NCBI RefSeq assembly: GCF_014633365.1
Contig: NC_068346.1
Span: 11,987,030-12,051,029, forward strand
Direction: 5' to 3'
DNA length: 64,000 nucleotides
Source: Diospyros lotus
Taxonomy: Eukaryota; Streptophyta; Magnoliopsida; Ericales; Ebenaceae
The position numbers were made by a program, and so were the translations under genes. Within the stretch, counting starts at the first letter, position 1; each line of letters opens with the position of its first letter. Below, piece after piece: positions 22,060 to 35,005 of this stretch. Under the pieces are notes generated by a model. It was not told the origin of the DNA and made no database searches. It saw only the letters and a list, made by a program, of their open reading frames with translations.

Positions 22060-22345
22060 TGCAACATGACCAAATGATGGCGTATGGATTGCACCAAGAC
22101 ACAAAGAGAACTACCCGATATATGACTTGGAGTTGGCAAAGGTGGTATGTGCTCTCGAAGTTATAGAAACACTACTGAAACGAAATGGTGGGACATTTTG
22201 ATGTGCTCACAAACCACGAAGAGCCTGAGGTATGAGTTCTCACAGAAGGAGCTGAACGAGAGGTAGCAACGGTTGATGGAGTTCCTTAAGGACTACGACT
22301 AGACTATTTTGTATCACCGGGCGCGTGGCAGAGAGGTGTCCAACG
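22060..22345 (+). pseudogene. Ty3/gypsy RNase H remnant
   Basis: Broken frames give N-Y-P-I-Y-D-L-E-L-A-K-V-V-C-A-L, then F-S-Q-K-E-L-N and M-E-F-L-K-D-Y-D and I-L-Y-H, the order seen in gypsy RNase H (compare 60265-60465). There are several stops and shifts. It shows that this retrotransposon belonged to Ty3/gypsy. The sequence to 22820 is not recognisable. Confidence 0.75.
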
Positions 22346-22822
22346 CAGGACCTGGTGGATAGCTGTGAGTGTCAGAAGAAGTTGGAGGCTTGTTGGCCTG
22401 CCAACTATGATGGTAGTACCGAAGGGATCGTCTATTTTTATGGCTAGCCTGGTCGTTTAGCTGGATCTGGTGAACAAGATATAGAAGACATGTGTGGTTG
22501 ACAAGTGTACTTGTCTAAGGAATTATGATAGGGCCAGCCCAAGGTTTATGATTCTTGAAGTGCGAGTAGACATTCTCAAAAGTTTCGGGGAAGAACGTGC
22601 ATGCCTAAAATAATTGAAAGATGTGTGGTCGTCTAAAAGGAGACACGACAGGAAATTATGTGGATGACACGGTATGCTTGTAAGCATTAGACGTGTAAGG
22701 AACACAAACCAAGGTGTTTGTCAAGGATCAAATAAATGTTTGATTTGAGGTATTCAGGTAATGAGCATTGTTATGCCTTAGTTACCTTAACGGTCTGATG
22801 AAAATTTCGAGGACGAAATTTC

Positions 22823-22839
22823 TTTTAAGGAGGGGTGAA
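22823..22839 (+). other. Polypurine tract
   Basis: TTTTAAGGAGGGGTGAA lies directly before the 3' LTR, preceded by GAGGACGAAATTTC as in other plant chromovirus elements; the same arrangement is at 62075-62110. Confidence 0.8.
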
Positions 22840-25426
22840 TGTAATACCCGAGAAATTTGGGTTAATTAAAAAGAAGCAATTTATTAGAGAAATGGGATTT
22901 CAAAGAAAATTGGTATCTGAATAGCCCGAAAAATTGACCAAATCGACTGCCGGGAGTGCCCTGGAGCCGAGATGCCAAAGGAAAATGATGTGGCATTAAC
23001 AAGCACCCCGAGATAGGATTTATGGTGCCGAAAGAAATTGGATCAGGAACAGTTTTCGATACAGCAAAAATGCAGCTACTAATTAGGCTGCAATACCAAA
23101 TTGTTATAAACGACTTCCCGGAAGTCAACGGAAGTTTGAAGAGGCTTCGGTTTTTCATAAGGAACAACCCTTCAGTGGTTTCAGGAAGAAACAAAGAGGT
23201 TTAAGGCTAAAACGAAGATTCGGGCCTAAGTATAATTTCTTAATTTTGCCGGAGGGAGGTCGAAATGATATTTTTTCAGAATCTTTGGGGATGCAATGAA
23301 AAGTATAAAACTTATAGGTCGCAATGGCAGTATTGGGAAGCTTAGGGGCTTTAAGGAAAGGACCAAAAGTTCAAATGAGAAAAGATATGGGTCAAAATGC
23401 AATTTTCAAAAGTTGAGGATGGAGCAAATCTACCATGGCCGACCAAGCTTTCTCTACCACCTCCCATCATCGAATTCGGTGGTGAGAGACTCAAGGAAAG
23501 TGGCCTAGGATGCTCTTGGGTCGAGCTTAGGGCGACATTGGCCAAGATGATGACCAATTTTGCATGATTTTTGGCCGTTTTGTGGATGAAATTTCAATAC
23601 GTTGAATCAGTGTTTGGTGGCATTTTTGGACTAATCTGGGGCAGATAGAAGCCTCAGGGAGGTTGGATCAACCAACCATGAGCATTTGGAGGGTCGGGGT
23701 TGCCTATAAATAGAGGTTTTTGAATTAGTCGAAGAGAGTGAAAAATTAAACTCTCATATCTGAGAGTTTGGGAAAAAATTGAGAGCAACGGATAAAGGGC
23801 TTTTGTTCCCCATGTCCAGAGGATCATTCTTGTGAATTTTGAGCAATTTTCGTTGAGAGATGAAGGAGATATGAAGCTTCGTCGGAAAAACGAGCTTCGC
23901 CGGAAAATAGCTTTGAGCAGTCTGAAAATAGCTCTGTTTGTGGGATTTTTTGGTATCATCTTGTAGAGGATGAAAAGAGGAAACTGTAGGTTCAAACGGG
24001 AGGTCAATCGGAGGTCGGATGAAAGAAATATGGCCATTAAACCGAAGACAGCGCACCAGTCCGGCGAGCTGAAGGTTGAAGAAGACCGGCGCGTGGGGAA
24101 CACGCGCCAGCTGGGCCCCACGAGTGGGGGCGCGTGGAGAACCTTGTTTGGGCGAGTGCGGGCGCTTCCGAGCTCAAAAAATTCTGAAAAAAAAATTGAT
24201 AAATTCCTCTAAAATCGAGATCTGGATCCTGTAAAAAGAGATTTGAATTTGGAGTTCTATAGGTCTCGATTCTAGCATCAAATTGCCTCGTTTTGCGTGA
24301 AAATGCACCATCCAAGTAAGTTCAGTATTTTTTTCTTGAAGTTTAAAGTCTATTATGAATTGTTGTGAAGATAGATTTGAGAAAATAGTCTCGATGTATT
24401 TATTGAGATTTTCAGAAGGAAAAATGAAGTAAAATGAAAGAAAATAGGAAATAAATGGAATATTGAGATATTTAGTAATAAAATATCATTTTTATGTTCG
24501 AGGTAAATGAGATAATGTGATTGGTGCAACTTTCGAGAGTTGGCACTAGAATCGAGACGGGGCACGCATATCGAGGCGATGCACGCTCTTCAAGAAAATG
24601 CGAGTTTATCTCAAAAGGTGAGTTGTTCTATCCTAAGTATGATTTGGTGAGTGATTTTCTCTCAAGTTATAATTATGATATGACTATTTATATGCATGCT
24701 ATTTATGAATGTAATGTTTATTTTATCATATTGCATTGAAAGTCGTGATAATTATATAGTATGATATTATTGTCATATTGATATCTGTGCATGGGAATGG
24801 GATGTCGCCCCCAGAGTGTAACCGTAATTCCTCAAGGGCGTTGAGGGAATAACGTTAGGCTTATCCTATAGAAGTTCGGGATTTGCCTAGGATTCCTAGC
24901 CGAGCTTGCGAGCCAGAGAAGTTACACTAAGGGCAAATGTTGTTCATGTTATTACAACATGCATTCGTATATATGTTTTGGACCCTCACTAGAAGTTTCA
25001 TCTTCTAATGGGTTATGTCCCTGGAACATTCGACGTTTCAGTTTAGTCTTGCAGTTTAGATAAAGAGCAGGTTGAGATGAGACGGTACGTGATGGCGTGG
25101 CCAATGGACTCAGCAAGCTGATTTGGATATGTTTTAGCTTATGCTTTAATGAGTTGAGATATAGCAATGTATTTATGTACTTCTGTATTAAGAATATGAT
25201 GTTAATGTATGGTACGGATTCTTATACTGTTATAAAGTGAAATTGATTATATACCATATCAGGTTTCGATTTTAGCTTCCGCATTTATGATGATTACTTG
25301 TCTTGGCTTATCGGTTCTTATTTAGTATGTCGGGAAGGTAAAACGAGATTGTCGGGAATAGTTTAAAAAAAAAAATATTCCTGAAATTCCTAAGTTATTT
25401 AACGCTCAAAAAAGCGGGACGTTACA
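22840..25426 (+). repeat. 3' LTR of the 9.8-kb retrotransposon
   Basis: 2587 bp, partner of 15667-18252. It begins TGTAATACCCGAG and ends GGGACGTTACA, followed by CTTAG. Confidence 0.92.
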
Positions 25427-25606
25427 CTTAGATTCAGGTTTCTCAATAATAAACACGGGTAAAAGCCAACTCTTCACATACAAGAGATCTTTCATTTTCT
25501 CACATGATAATTAGTGTCATTCAAATTACTCGTTCTACTTATAGTTCCCTCTATTGTTTAACTAAAATAATACAACAAAATTAAAGAATCCAGCTGTGAT
25601 ACCAAT
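25427..25606 (-). pseudogene. Ty1/copia gag N-terminus and primer-binding region
   Basis: Minus-strand reading gives gag N-terminal sequence (N-D-T-N-Y-H then K-M-K-D-L-L-Y-V-K-S and I-E-K-P-E-S-K). It continues in frame across the 9.8-kb insertion at 15666. A primer-site-like TGGTATCACAGC occupies 25604-25593, one base off the initiator-tRNA-Met complement. This is the start of the same element seen at 1-182 and 14690-15666. Confidence 0.8.
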
Positions 25607-26294
25607 TATTAGGAAATTAATTAACTTGTGCAATTGATTGAAGTTAAGAGAAGGGAATTGCAAATCTAACAAATAATATTCAAAAATAGCAAAGCACAAC
25701 TATACACAAAATAAGCAAGATTTTTATGTGAAAAACTCCTTCAAGTCGGAGAAGAAAACCCATGAGACTAAGAGTCCATCAAGAGCTCTACTATAATCAA
25801 AGAGTTTACAAAAAATTTCTTGTTCAAGCTCACACAATGAGTATACAACTCCCATTTGAACAACAAAGGAATCAATCTCACAAAACTAAAAAAATTGGAG
25901 AAATCTCAATAAATTTGTGGTTACTATTTACATAGCAAATCTGGAAGTCACAGTAAACTAATCAACAATCTCACCGTTAAGAATAAACTTCAATGTGTCA
26001 TCTATGTGCACACCAAATTTCAGCTCAATCTTACTACAAATTGATAGCCAATCAGCCACTTGAAGTTTGCTGGACCAACCAAAATTTTGCAGCAGTTTTT
26101 GGCTTCTTCTTTCTATTTTCTCCATTTTGTGAATTAATTTTTTCTTTACTCTCTAACCCTAGACCATCCACTTGAAGGAAATAAACCAACAAGTGCCCAA
26201 AAAGAACTTAAGTAAACTACTAAAAAATATGTGTTTAAAATATAAGCATCTAAACTAACTTAGGTCATCGTTCACATAGAAGGGAAACCCAACA
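25607..26294 (-). repeat. 5' LTR of the minus-strand Ty1/copia element
   Basis: On the minus strand it starts TGTTGGGTTTCCC at 26294 and ends near 25607, two bases before the primer site; the final CA appears to have changed to TA. About 688 bp, a usual copia LTR size. The flank 26295-26299 is CTACT; its partner lies outside the window. Confidence 0.75.
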
Positions 26295-26299
26295 CTACT

Positions 26300-26789
26300 A
26301 AATATCATATTTTTTTTTCTCTATTTTTTTCTTTTTTAATGATTATATCATATCAAAATCAAAATATTTAAATATATGTCAAAAGAATTTAATGAGTTTC
26401 GCTTGCTCCTGAGATGGATTTCAGTCCTCGGATTGGATGCATCCCAAAAGCCAGCAGAACCCATTGACCATATGGGTTCCAATTGGAACTCATGCTTGCA
26501 AAGTGTTTCAAATTGTCAGAACCCATTGATCTAGAACCTTTGGCTATCTAAAACCCAAAGAGAAGAATGGGAGGGAGAGGACAAATCGCGAGAGCAATGA
26601 GAGATCTACAACTGCTTCTTTTTTTTCTGTCGAACGGCTCGAGGATGGAGATGACTACATTCAATAATAAGATGGTGAACAACAACTAACAATCATGAAA
26701 ATAACAACAAATGGATTTTGGGTGAGGGATTTGGGAACATGACTTAAAAATAAGTAATTTTCTTGAAAATAGAATAGTCTGGGTGAAAA
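26300..26789. other. Spacer, no gene seen
   Basis: T-rich at first, then mixed composition with no recognisable reading frame or repeat. Confidence 0.5.
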
Positions 26790-26792
26790 TTA

Positions 26793-27317
26793 AAGCTATG
26801 TTCTTTTTGTGTTTTAATTTTTAGTTTTTAGTTTTGAATTTATTCTTAATTTTTTATTTTAAAAATTTATTTTCAAAAAATTGAAAACGCGTTCTGTTTG
26901 TCATTCTAAAAAATTATTTCTCAAAAAAGAAATTTAGAAAATACGTTCTTTTCAAAATTTTGAGAATAATTTTTTAATAATATTTATTTAATAAATTTGA
27001 TTATTTAGTAAATTAAAAATATTTAATATTAATATATTATTAAAAATATATATATTTTAAAGTTAATGAATTTTTGTAATATTTTTTTTCATTTCAATAA
27101 TAAAATATGAATAAATAAATAAATAAATGTGTTTTGAGTTTAAAGTTTATTTTGGGTAAAAACACTCAAAATAATTTTTTGTTATTTTGAGTTTTCTTTA
27201 CGCATTTTTTTTTATTTTTGAAAATACGTTTTTAAAAACAGCAATGAGAACACGTTTTCATTATTTTAAAAAATCAAAAATTAAAACTAACTTGAAAACA
27301 GTAAAAAGGACGCAACC
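26793..27317. mobile_element. MITE, Tourist/PIF-Harbinger-like, copy 2
   Basis: 525 bp, clearly homologous to 14830-15360 along its whole length. The right end reads GGTTGCGTCCTTTTTACTG on the reverse strand. Flanks are TTA (26790-26792) and TAA (27318-27320), one base different, as expected for an old insertion. Confidence 0.75.
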
Positions 27318-28620
27318 TAAGTTTTTATATTTAGCTTTTTTTAAGCTTAAAAAATGAAAAGTTAGTCTATATCTTTTTAAAAACGATGGTCCCATGACTC
27401 TCAAGTCGAACTCAAATATAGTATTTTAATTGTTCTTTTTTAAAAAAATTAATATATAACTTCAAAAAAAATGGTGTTAACCAAATATCACCATCAAAAG
27501 TTAGAACAAAGTCTAGATATAATAATGCTCTAGACTTAATTTGCTATTATATTCATAAATTTATCCATAATTTATATATAACTTAGTTTATGTTATGTAG
27601 ATAGATTTGTTAAAATATATTCTATATATAATTAGTTTATACATACTTTAGTTTAAGCATTTTTATATAATTATATTTTTATGTCATTTTTAATAATTTA
27701 TAACATTCTAACTTAACTTGTACAAAATAATTCTACATAATTATATTGTTTTCTCATCATTTATCTTGTCTCCTTAAGACCAAACGATTTAATCTCTTAT
27801 AGTTTTATTTTTAACTGGTAGTCTCGTTTAACATTATTTTTTATAAAATTACATTTATATGCCCCCCCCCCCCCCCACCCAAAAAAAAACCGCAATGCCT
27901 TATGTAATTTTAAATAATTATATACGATTCTATTATTACAAATTAATTAAAAGAATACCAACTTACCCTTTAAGCGGAGGAAAGTGGCACCAATTGGTGA
28001 TTTGAGAAATACGAATAAAGTAAAAAGTAAAAAAATGTAATTACTAACTCTAAATAGCCTTTATATATAAGAAAAATCTCAATTTATTTCCAAGAATTAC
28101 AAAAACCAATTAGACCATAAACTTAGTGAAATTCAATTCATATTTAAATTAAAAAAAATAGTTTCTTTCTAATTTATTTTTGAATCATCAAAGTAAAGCA
28201 ATTTCTAATGTATTGAATTTTCTTATTTTTTTCAATAAATACGGTTTATGATTGAATTTTTGAACATACAGTTCTTTAAATTTTCTTATTTTTCCTTAAT
28301 GAATATAATTTTTGATTGAATTTTTAAACATTATATTTATGTTTTGAACTTCAAAAGTTAGAATTTTCTTGTTTTCTTTTTGGGATTGGATACATTTTCC
28401 TACTTTTTTATTCATTTTTTTTCAAATTATTAATTGATAACACTTTTCTTTACTTAAAACTAAGTTTAATAATTTTATTTTTTATTGATTTGTAATAATA
28501 GAATTGTATCAAATTATTTAATATTAATTAAGATATTGGGATTATTATTTTTTAATATATAAATCTAATCTAAAAAATTATGAAAAAGAAGATTAAATGT
28601 ACCATTATTATTATAATGAT
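27318..28620. other. AT-rich spacer upstream of RPS27
   Basis: Very AT-rich, with a run of 15 C at 27862-27876 followed by an A-run. I see no coding sequence or mobile element ends. Confidence 0.5.
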
Positions 28621-28718
28621 GCATATTGAATTGGTAACGTTGGTGGGTCGGGCATGGAGTGGTGACCCGCAGCTGTAGATGCCCGACCCGATTTAGATCT
28701 CTAGTTGCCCAACGCGCC

Positions 28719-28725
28719 TATAAAA
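28719..28725 (+). promoter_or_regulatory. TATA box of RPS27
   Basis: TATAAAA in a GC-rich context (GCGCCTATAAAAGCC), about 100 bp before the start codon. Confidence 0.7.
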
Positions 28726-28738
28726 GCCGTCGCAAACT

Positions 28739-28746
28739 AACCCTAA
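28739..28746 (+). promoter_or_regulatory. Telo-box of RPS27
   Basis: AACCCTAA just downstream of the TATA box. Telo-boxes near the transcription start are common in plant ribosomal protein genes and help coordinate them with growth. The element is seen; its role here is inferred. Confidence 0.6.
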
Positions 28747-28825
28747 CATCCCCAAGAACAGGCAGTCCCTCCGCCGTCGAGAAGAGTTTCTAGCGCTCCA
28801 TCGCTTCTCGACGACTCGGTGTAAG

Positions 28826-29427
<602 letters not shown>

Positions 29428-29875
29428 GTATGAGAATGTGATTATGAAGATGAAGATGGATGAATTGACGCCTTGTTGCAGGGTTGTTTTATGTCGTCTT
29501 CAGGAAAGAAATGAGGTTATTCTGGTTTTGCTTTTCAAGTTTTGGTTTTCGTATGTAATAGTTTAAAGAGACTAATTTCTGATCTATTTTTGACAATGTC
29601 TCTTAGACTTCTGTTTTGTTGGATGAAGCTGCTTTTTGGTAAACGTTTAGTTCTTTATTTGGATAGTTGACTGATATGGTTGGTAATTCTGTTTTTGACT
29701 TGTGATTCTTGCAGTTAGATTTGTAGTCCTGTTCTGAGTTTAATTGTGCTTCTATTTGCTTGAGCCATGATGATGTTCTTAATTATATTGGTTACAGTTG
29801 CCATATTTAATCAATACCATGTTTTTTGCCTGCTGATTGCATCCACTATTCTTATCATATAACCAAATTGGAAGT
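29428..29875 (+). other. 3' flank of RPS27
   Basis: Expected to hold the 3' untranslated region. No strict AATAAA is placed convincingly after the stop. No other feature seen. Confidence 0.4.
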
Positions 29876-30400
29876 TGGGGGGGGGGGGTTGGCGCTTAAA
29901 AGATGCAATGCCAACAGTTGTGAGCTTTATCTTACATAAGTTACATTTGCATAAAATATATTGTTTTACTTGTTTTTGATACAGAATTATGTTCTACTAT
30001 TTCTTTAAAGACTATAGCAAATTTTGGTTTAATTATAGCACACCATGCCTATTTTAATCCATTATCAATAAAAAAAGGATGACATTTCTCATAGACATAC
30101 TGCTTCAGCAGGATCTTTAATTGATGACTTATAATGGAACTAAAGTGCGGGGGGCGTAAAAGATGCAATGGCAACAGTTGTGAACATCTTAGACATAAGC
30201 ACAATTTGCATGGAATTTATTGGTATACTATTTTGAATTTGAATTTTGTTCTACTGTTGCTTTACACTATCTGAAATGAATTTAATGGATCTTTATCCTC
30301 ATTTGGTATGAATATAGCACCCCATGCTTATTTTAAGCGATGTAGTAGAAGAATGAGATTTCTAAGGGGCTTCAGTGCAATCTTTGAGTAATGAGTTACT
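29876..30400 (+). repeat. Diverged tandem duplication, about 270-bp unit
   Basis: The unit 29876-30143 recurs at about 30144-30400. Shared blocks include AAAAGATGCAATG, CAACAGTTGTGA, GACATAAG/TACATAAG, TTGTTCTACT and ATAGCACMCCATGC. Both start in a G-run (11 G at about 29879). No coding potential is visible. Confidence 0.75.
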
Positions 30401-32650
30401 AGTACTCTTTCTTTGATCCTAATCGTAGTTTTGGATGTCTTGGGAAAAACTAGAAGTTGGAAAAATGTTATGTAGTGGCCTGGGATGTCGTATGGCAGCC
30501 TGTGATGATGTCTGGTGTGGTAATGGAGTTGTAATGTGGTGTAGCATGCAAATTCATTAAATTCTAAATAGATAGTAGTCTGTTTGTTGCCCAGGAAGAA
30601 AGTATTAGGTAATGTGACCATAACAGTAATGATTGTCTTTTAATTCTTATTGTTGGACGATGTCATATAATCATTAAGCTTTTGGCTGGACCTAGTTTCA
30701 GTATTTATTCAAGTATTGCACCTATTTCAACAATAGGCTAAGGTAAGAAAGCTTTCAATGTTTTTGATAATTTGATGAAATGTTAAAAGCCACAAACCAC
30801 AAGAATGGTAAGAAATTGTTATGAAGTTATACATATTAGAAATGAAGGGCAAGCAAAAATTCCTCAAATTGATGCTCTGTTCTTAAAGAAGTTGAAGGTT
30901 TTGGTTTTAAAATGAAATTAAGAGTCTTAATAGTAAAAAGGGGTAATATATAAAAATAGTTTACGTCTTTTTCGGGGACAACATTCCGTTAGGAAGCGAG
31001 CGTCAGCCATTTGTTTGTAACTTGTTAAAAGTGGCCAATATCAATTTGAATCAATTTGTTATCGGTAACTAGCATTCCATTGAATCTGCAGAACCTTTAT
31101 TATTTCTTAATTGAATAATTATATTATGTGCCGGAAATGAACTGTTGATCCGCTTTTAGAGCCTTGTGGACGTAATAACACGAGCCAAAGCGTTTGTGAA
31201 AAACCCAGTGATTGAATAGTGAATAGCTTGTGTTGAACAAATTGGAATTTGCAGAAATTGCAAGTGCACACAACGTTTAGTTGTGACTTGTGAATGAATG
31301 CTATCCTTGTAAGTTTGGTGTAAGATTTTGATTTCCTGGGTAGTTTTTGGGCAAAATGAATAATATTTCTAGTCTTGAAAATTATCTGCAAAATTCTTGA
31401 TAACTAGATGAACAGAAGATTTAGTTGGTAGGCTATGGTTGCGAGAAATTAGTGCGGGGTGCTGTGAAGCTGAAATGGTTAGATATATTAGGTTCAGAGA
31501 TGGTTGGTTACTTGGTTTTGCACCGGCACGGCAGGAGATAGCATGATGTGCTTACTGCTTAGTTTTCCCGGTTGCTGGATCATTACTTGTTGGGTCGTAT
31601 GATCGGTGAGAATATGATTGATGCCTTTGAATCACAACTGGTAGAGGTGAGATACATAGGTTGTTAATGCTGTAATCTTTCAGCATTGAGAGAGAATAGG
31701 CCGTCACAAAACGGGTGTTTGGACAGCGGGAGTTTGGTGCCTGGTTGCAATGAAATAACTTTTCCCTTTCACTATAACATGCAAAACTTTTGTTAACATA
31801 GAATGGAAAAAATAACGAATGACAAAAAACCTTTGAACTAAACAATATAGTCTTTTTTATCTTGTTGAGTGTGAATAAAATAATCTTTTTAATATTATAT
31901 AATAAAGAAAATTCACTTAATAACTGATTAAACTCAAACTTCCAGTTGCTTTATTTTTGGCCGTTAAAATCATGTAATTTTATTTTTTTGATTAAATTTG
32001 ATATAATTTCAAGTAATTGGGTCACTTTTGCATCATATTATTCTATAATTTTGAGTGATTAATTTATTTCAGATGAGTAACAAAATGATTAAAAAAATTA
32101 ATCCAAACTATTAAAGGTTTGTGGTAATTTTCAATAAATTATGAGGGGTAAAATGGTAATAGAAAGAAATGGAAATGGGATTCCAGAATGGTGGATTCCA
32201 TTCCTTCACCATGAACCAACCAAGCTTCCACCGGACTTAATTCATCTTATCTACTCAGAGAAATGCCAAAAGTCTGACAATGCTGTAATAATTATTCTAG
32301 TAATAACAGGATCATCTTCAAATTCCAACGTAAAGTTAGTCCCCAGGTGCAGTTGCCCTCCCTACTTGTGAGTAGTTGTGAATGTTAGGTTGCATCATGT
32401 GCATGTCCGGGTGTGTTGGTGACGTGGGCTTATAGGAATGATGCACATGTTATTTTGGTAAATTTATAATTATTTTTTTTAAATTTATGAGTATATTTGT
32501 GATCAAAAAATTAAAATTTAAGAGATAAATTAAAAGTCTTATTGGTGAAAAAGATTATAAAAATCTAAATTAATTTGAAATTACAATTCAATTGATTTTA
32601 ATTTCAATTGAAATTAAAGAATTAATTAAAAATGTATTTAGACCTTAAGA
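30401..32650. other. Spacer, no gene recognised
   Basis: About 2.2 kb of unique-looking sequence. Short frames on both strands (for example minus 30328-30621 and 31119-31391) have no recognisable domain. I see no transposon ends. Confidence 0.45.
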
Positions 32651-32659
32651 TACACATAT

Positions 32660-32840
32660 ATACAAGTACAAGGGAGGGGGAGGGGGAGGGGGGAACCGGT
32701 TGCACCTCTTGCCAGGCTCGACCCTCCCTTAGATTTGTCTTGGATTTGTCTTGTGAATTTAATCCATTTGGAGGGATGGGGGGGGCTAGCACGACCTACG
32801 AATCTAGAGGCTAGCCCTCCCCATATCCATCCCTGGATTC
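32660..32840. other. GC-rich patch with hairpin
   Basis: GGGAGG-rich sequence followed by an inverted repeat GGGCTAGC ... GCTAGCCC with a loop of about 20 bases (32780-32815). It resembles the end of a small inverted-repeat element, but I cannot fix both termini. Confidence 0.4.
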
Positions 32841-32875
32841 ACCCTTACAGATATATGATTTAGCTTGTATGAGAT

Positions 32876-32878
<3 letters not shown>

Positions 32879-32911
<33 letters not shown>
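32879..32911. repeat. (TA)n microsatellite
   Basis: Uninterrupted TA dinucleotides, about 16 units. Confidence 0.9.
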
Positions 32912-32917
<6 letters not shown>

Positions 32918-33869
32918 AGTCTATGAGGTCTCAATTCTCAAGTCTTGATAGGGTGTTTTGCTTGTTTAGAAGTTAATTTTAGTAACTTCATAGTTACAAT
33001 TGAGCGGTTAATTTTTGTCTGACAAGTGAGATTTTGGATAATTGTTTCAATTATTCTATTATTCCATGTAACGCTTTGTATGTTAGATTTGTATATTGGA
33101 GGTCTTTATTCAAATTTTTATATGTTTTGGCCAATTAGGTGAGACTTTTTTTAATTTAGCTTACGTTTCTTTTGTATCCACTGTGGGGTTATAAAGAATT
33201 GTTATTTGATTATTATGAGTCCTTCTTGGTCTTGGCTTATTGTATTTGTTGATTATTATTGATAGTAGATCTTGGTTGGAGCTTGTCCCATGTTTTTCCC
33301 TTCATATTAAAATGTTTTACATTTAAATCTTTATGTTTTGGGGTGTGATTGTTTGATTTTATTTTGCTTTATATGTCATTATCTAGTAACCTATTTTATT
33401 GACACAATTGAAGGGTTATATATATATTTTTATTAGTAATCTAATTTTTCTCCAACAACTGGTCTTAGAGTTTTAGTTCTTTTTTTTTTTTATTGTGGTT
33501 AATTATGGAGAAAAAATCTAGAAGAATGAAATAATTATCAACTAAGCAGATGCAAATAAGTCAAAGGATGTGACTGATGTTGATTAAAAAAATAATTGGG
33601 TTTTTTCGTTAATGGTTAGATGACAATTGTTGCTTAGAAAATGCTTAAGATGGGTTGAATTGGGCTTTTAAAATTTTAAGAAAAACTCAATACATTTTAT
33701 AAAACTATTTTTAATAAGAGTTTAATTTATTATAATGTAATTGCAAGATGAATAGAGTAAAAAGATCAATCATAAGTCAATCACAACACAATAAGTTTTT
33801 ATAGAGGCTTGCCTTACTAAAGCTCAAGTCTTCTCTTCTTAAGCCAAAACTTTGAGGGTTTCACTAATA
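32912..33869. other. AT-rich spacer
   Basis: No coding sequence or repeat ends recognised. Confidence 0.45.
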
Positions 33870-34625
33870 GGCTATTTGGCTTATCATTTTTTTTCATAGT
33901 TTTTGAGTTATTTAGCTTTCAAGTTAAAAGTTAGGTAGCATTTAAGCTGATAATGTATTTGTATAAATGTGCTTTTAAACTATTAATTAATATTTATGTG
34001 TTTGGTTTGAAAGAGCCGATAAGTTATCAAAACTTGACAAAAAGATCAAAATAGACATAATATTGAATGATGTAAAATTTTATTATTAAATATTAATAAA
34101 TTATACATAATTATTAAAAATATATATACGTATAACATATATTATGTTTATTGCTATTATATATATACATGCTACACGCAGCGAGAAGAACAACGATTGA
34201 CGGCCGACGATTGAGGCGATGGTGCAACCTACCAACCTAACGGCGGCTTGCGGCAGCCCAACTAGACGACGGCAACGGCGAATCTGGAGAAGGGACGATG
34301 ACAGTAGTGGATCTGGAGGAGGGGCGACGACGGAAACGGTAGCGATAGTAATGGTCAGAAGCGAAAGGAATATGATGGGAGAAGAAAGTAAAGGAGGACA
34401 AGAAGATGTAACTTGAGGGCAGAATAGTATTTTCGTCGATAAACTATGTAGCATTTTTTGCCAAAGCTGGGGGCACCAGCTTTTGTAAAACGCTATTACA
34501 ATCGCTTTTAAGTTACATAGCTTTTAAATTGATTGTTATTGCCAAACACTTCATTATAAAATGTCATATAGCTTATAAGCTGCATAAGTATCTTATAAGC
34601 AGTCAAACCGTTAAGCCAAATAGCC
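33870..34625. mobile_element. TIR element with GC-rich interior
   Basis: A perfect 14-bp terminal inverted repeat, GGCTATTTGGCTTA at 33870-33883 and its complement at 34612-34625, bounds 756 bp. Outer parts are AT-rich with further inverted similarity (AAGCTTATAAG-like words). The centre (34175-34430) is GC-rich, CGACGG-rich, and gives long frames on both strands. No flanking duplication is convincing, so the superfamily is open. No transposase is encoded, so it is non-autonomous. The centre may be captured gene sequence or simply GC-rich filler. Confidence 0.7.
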
Positions 34626-34817
34626 TCTACGTATCAAAGAAATTTCCCCAACTTTTGTTAAGAGCTATAAAATCTAATATAAGTTCTCTCCCACAATAAG
34701 TATAAAATTGAGGCAAGTAAATAAACCCTTACTTAAGTGAGATACAAACTACAAATAAGGTGTAAAAATTATAACTCTTAACTTATAAGCTTTTTATAAC
34801 TACAAAGATGAAGGAAG

Positions 34818-34992
34818 TGTAGCTCTCAGGGCATAAGTCGAGCAGTCAGATGAGCAATATGTTAATGTCAATTCAGTAGGTTGCGAGTTCGATTCTTACC
34901 CTATGCAAGTGCCAAAGACTCAATATGTGATTTACCTCCCCTAGCGTAATCAAGGGCACGAGCATCGAAGGCCACGTAAGGACAGTCAACCC
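34818..34992 (+). mobile_element. tRNA-derived SINE
   Basis: The 175-bp unit is bounded by an identical 13-bp direct repeat AAGATGAAGGAAG (34805-34817 and 34993-35005), a typical length for target duplications made by LINE machinery. It has a Pol III A-box-like TAGCTCTCAGGG near its start and a B box GAGTTCGATTC at 34885-34895. No A- or T-tail is seen at the 3' end, which lowers confidence. The minus-strand frame over it is not a gene. Confidence 0.65.
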
Positions 34993-35005
34993 AAGATGAA
35001 GGAAG

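Larger units (their letters stand above)
15667..25426 (+). mobile_element. LTR retrotransposon, complete but coding-defective, carrying a LOB-domain copy
   Basis: The 9760-bp element has LTRs at 15667-18252 and 22840-25426, a perfect CTTAG duplication (15662-15666, 25427-25431), an initiator-tRNA-Met primer site and a polypurine tract. The LTRs differ by roughly one base in twenty near their starts and less further in, so the insertion is not recent. The 4.6-kb interior lacks a readable gag-pol: only a decayed gypsy RNase H segment (about 22060-22340) is recognisable, plus an antisense LOB-domain pseudogene. Its removal rejoins the copia gag frame. It would need proteins supplied by a related element to move. 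A solo LTR of the same family lies at 39073-41676. Confidence 0.92.
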
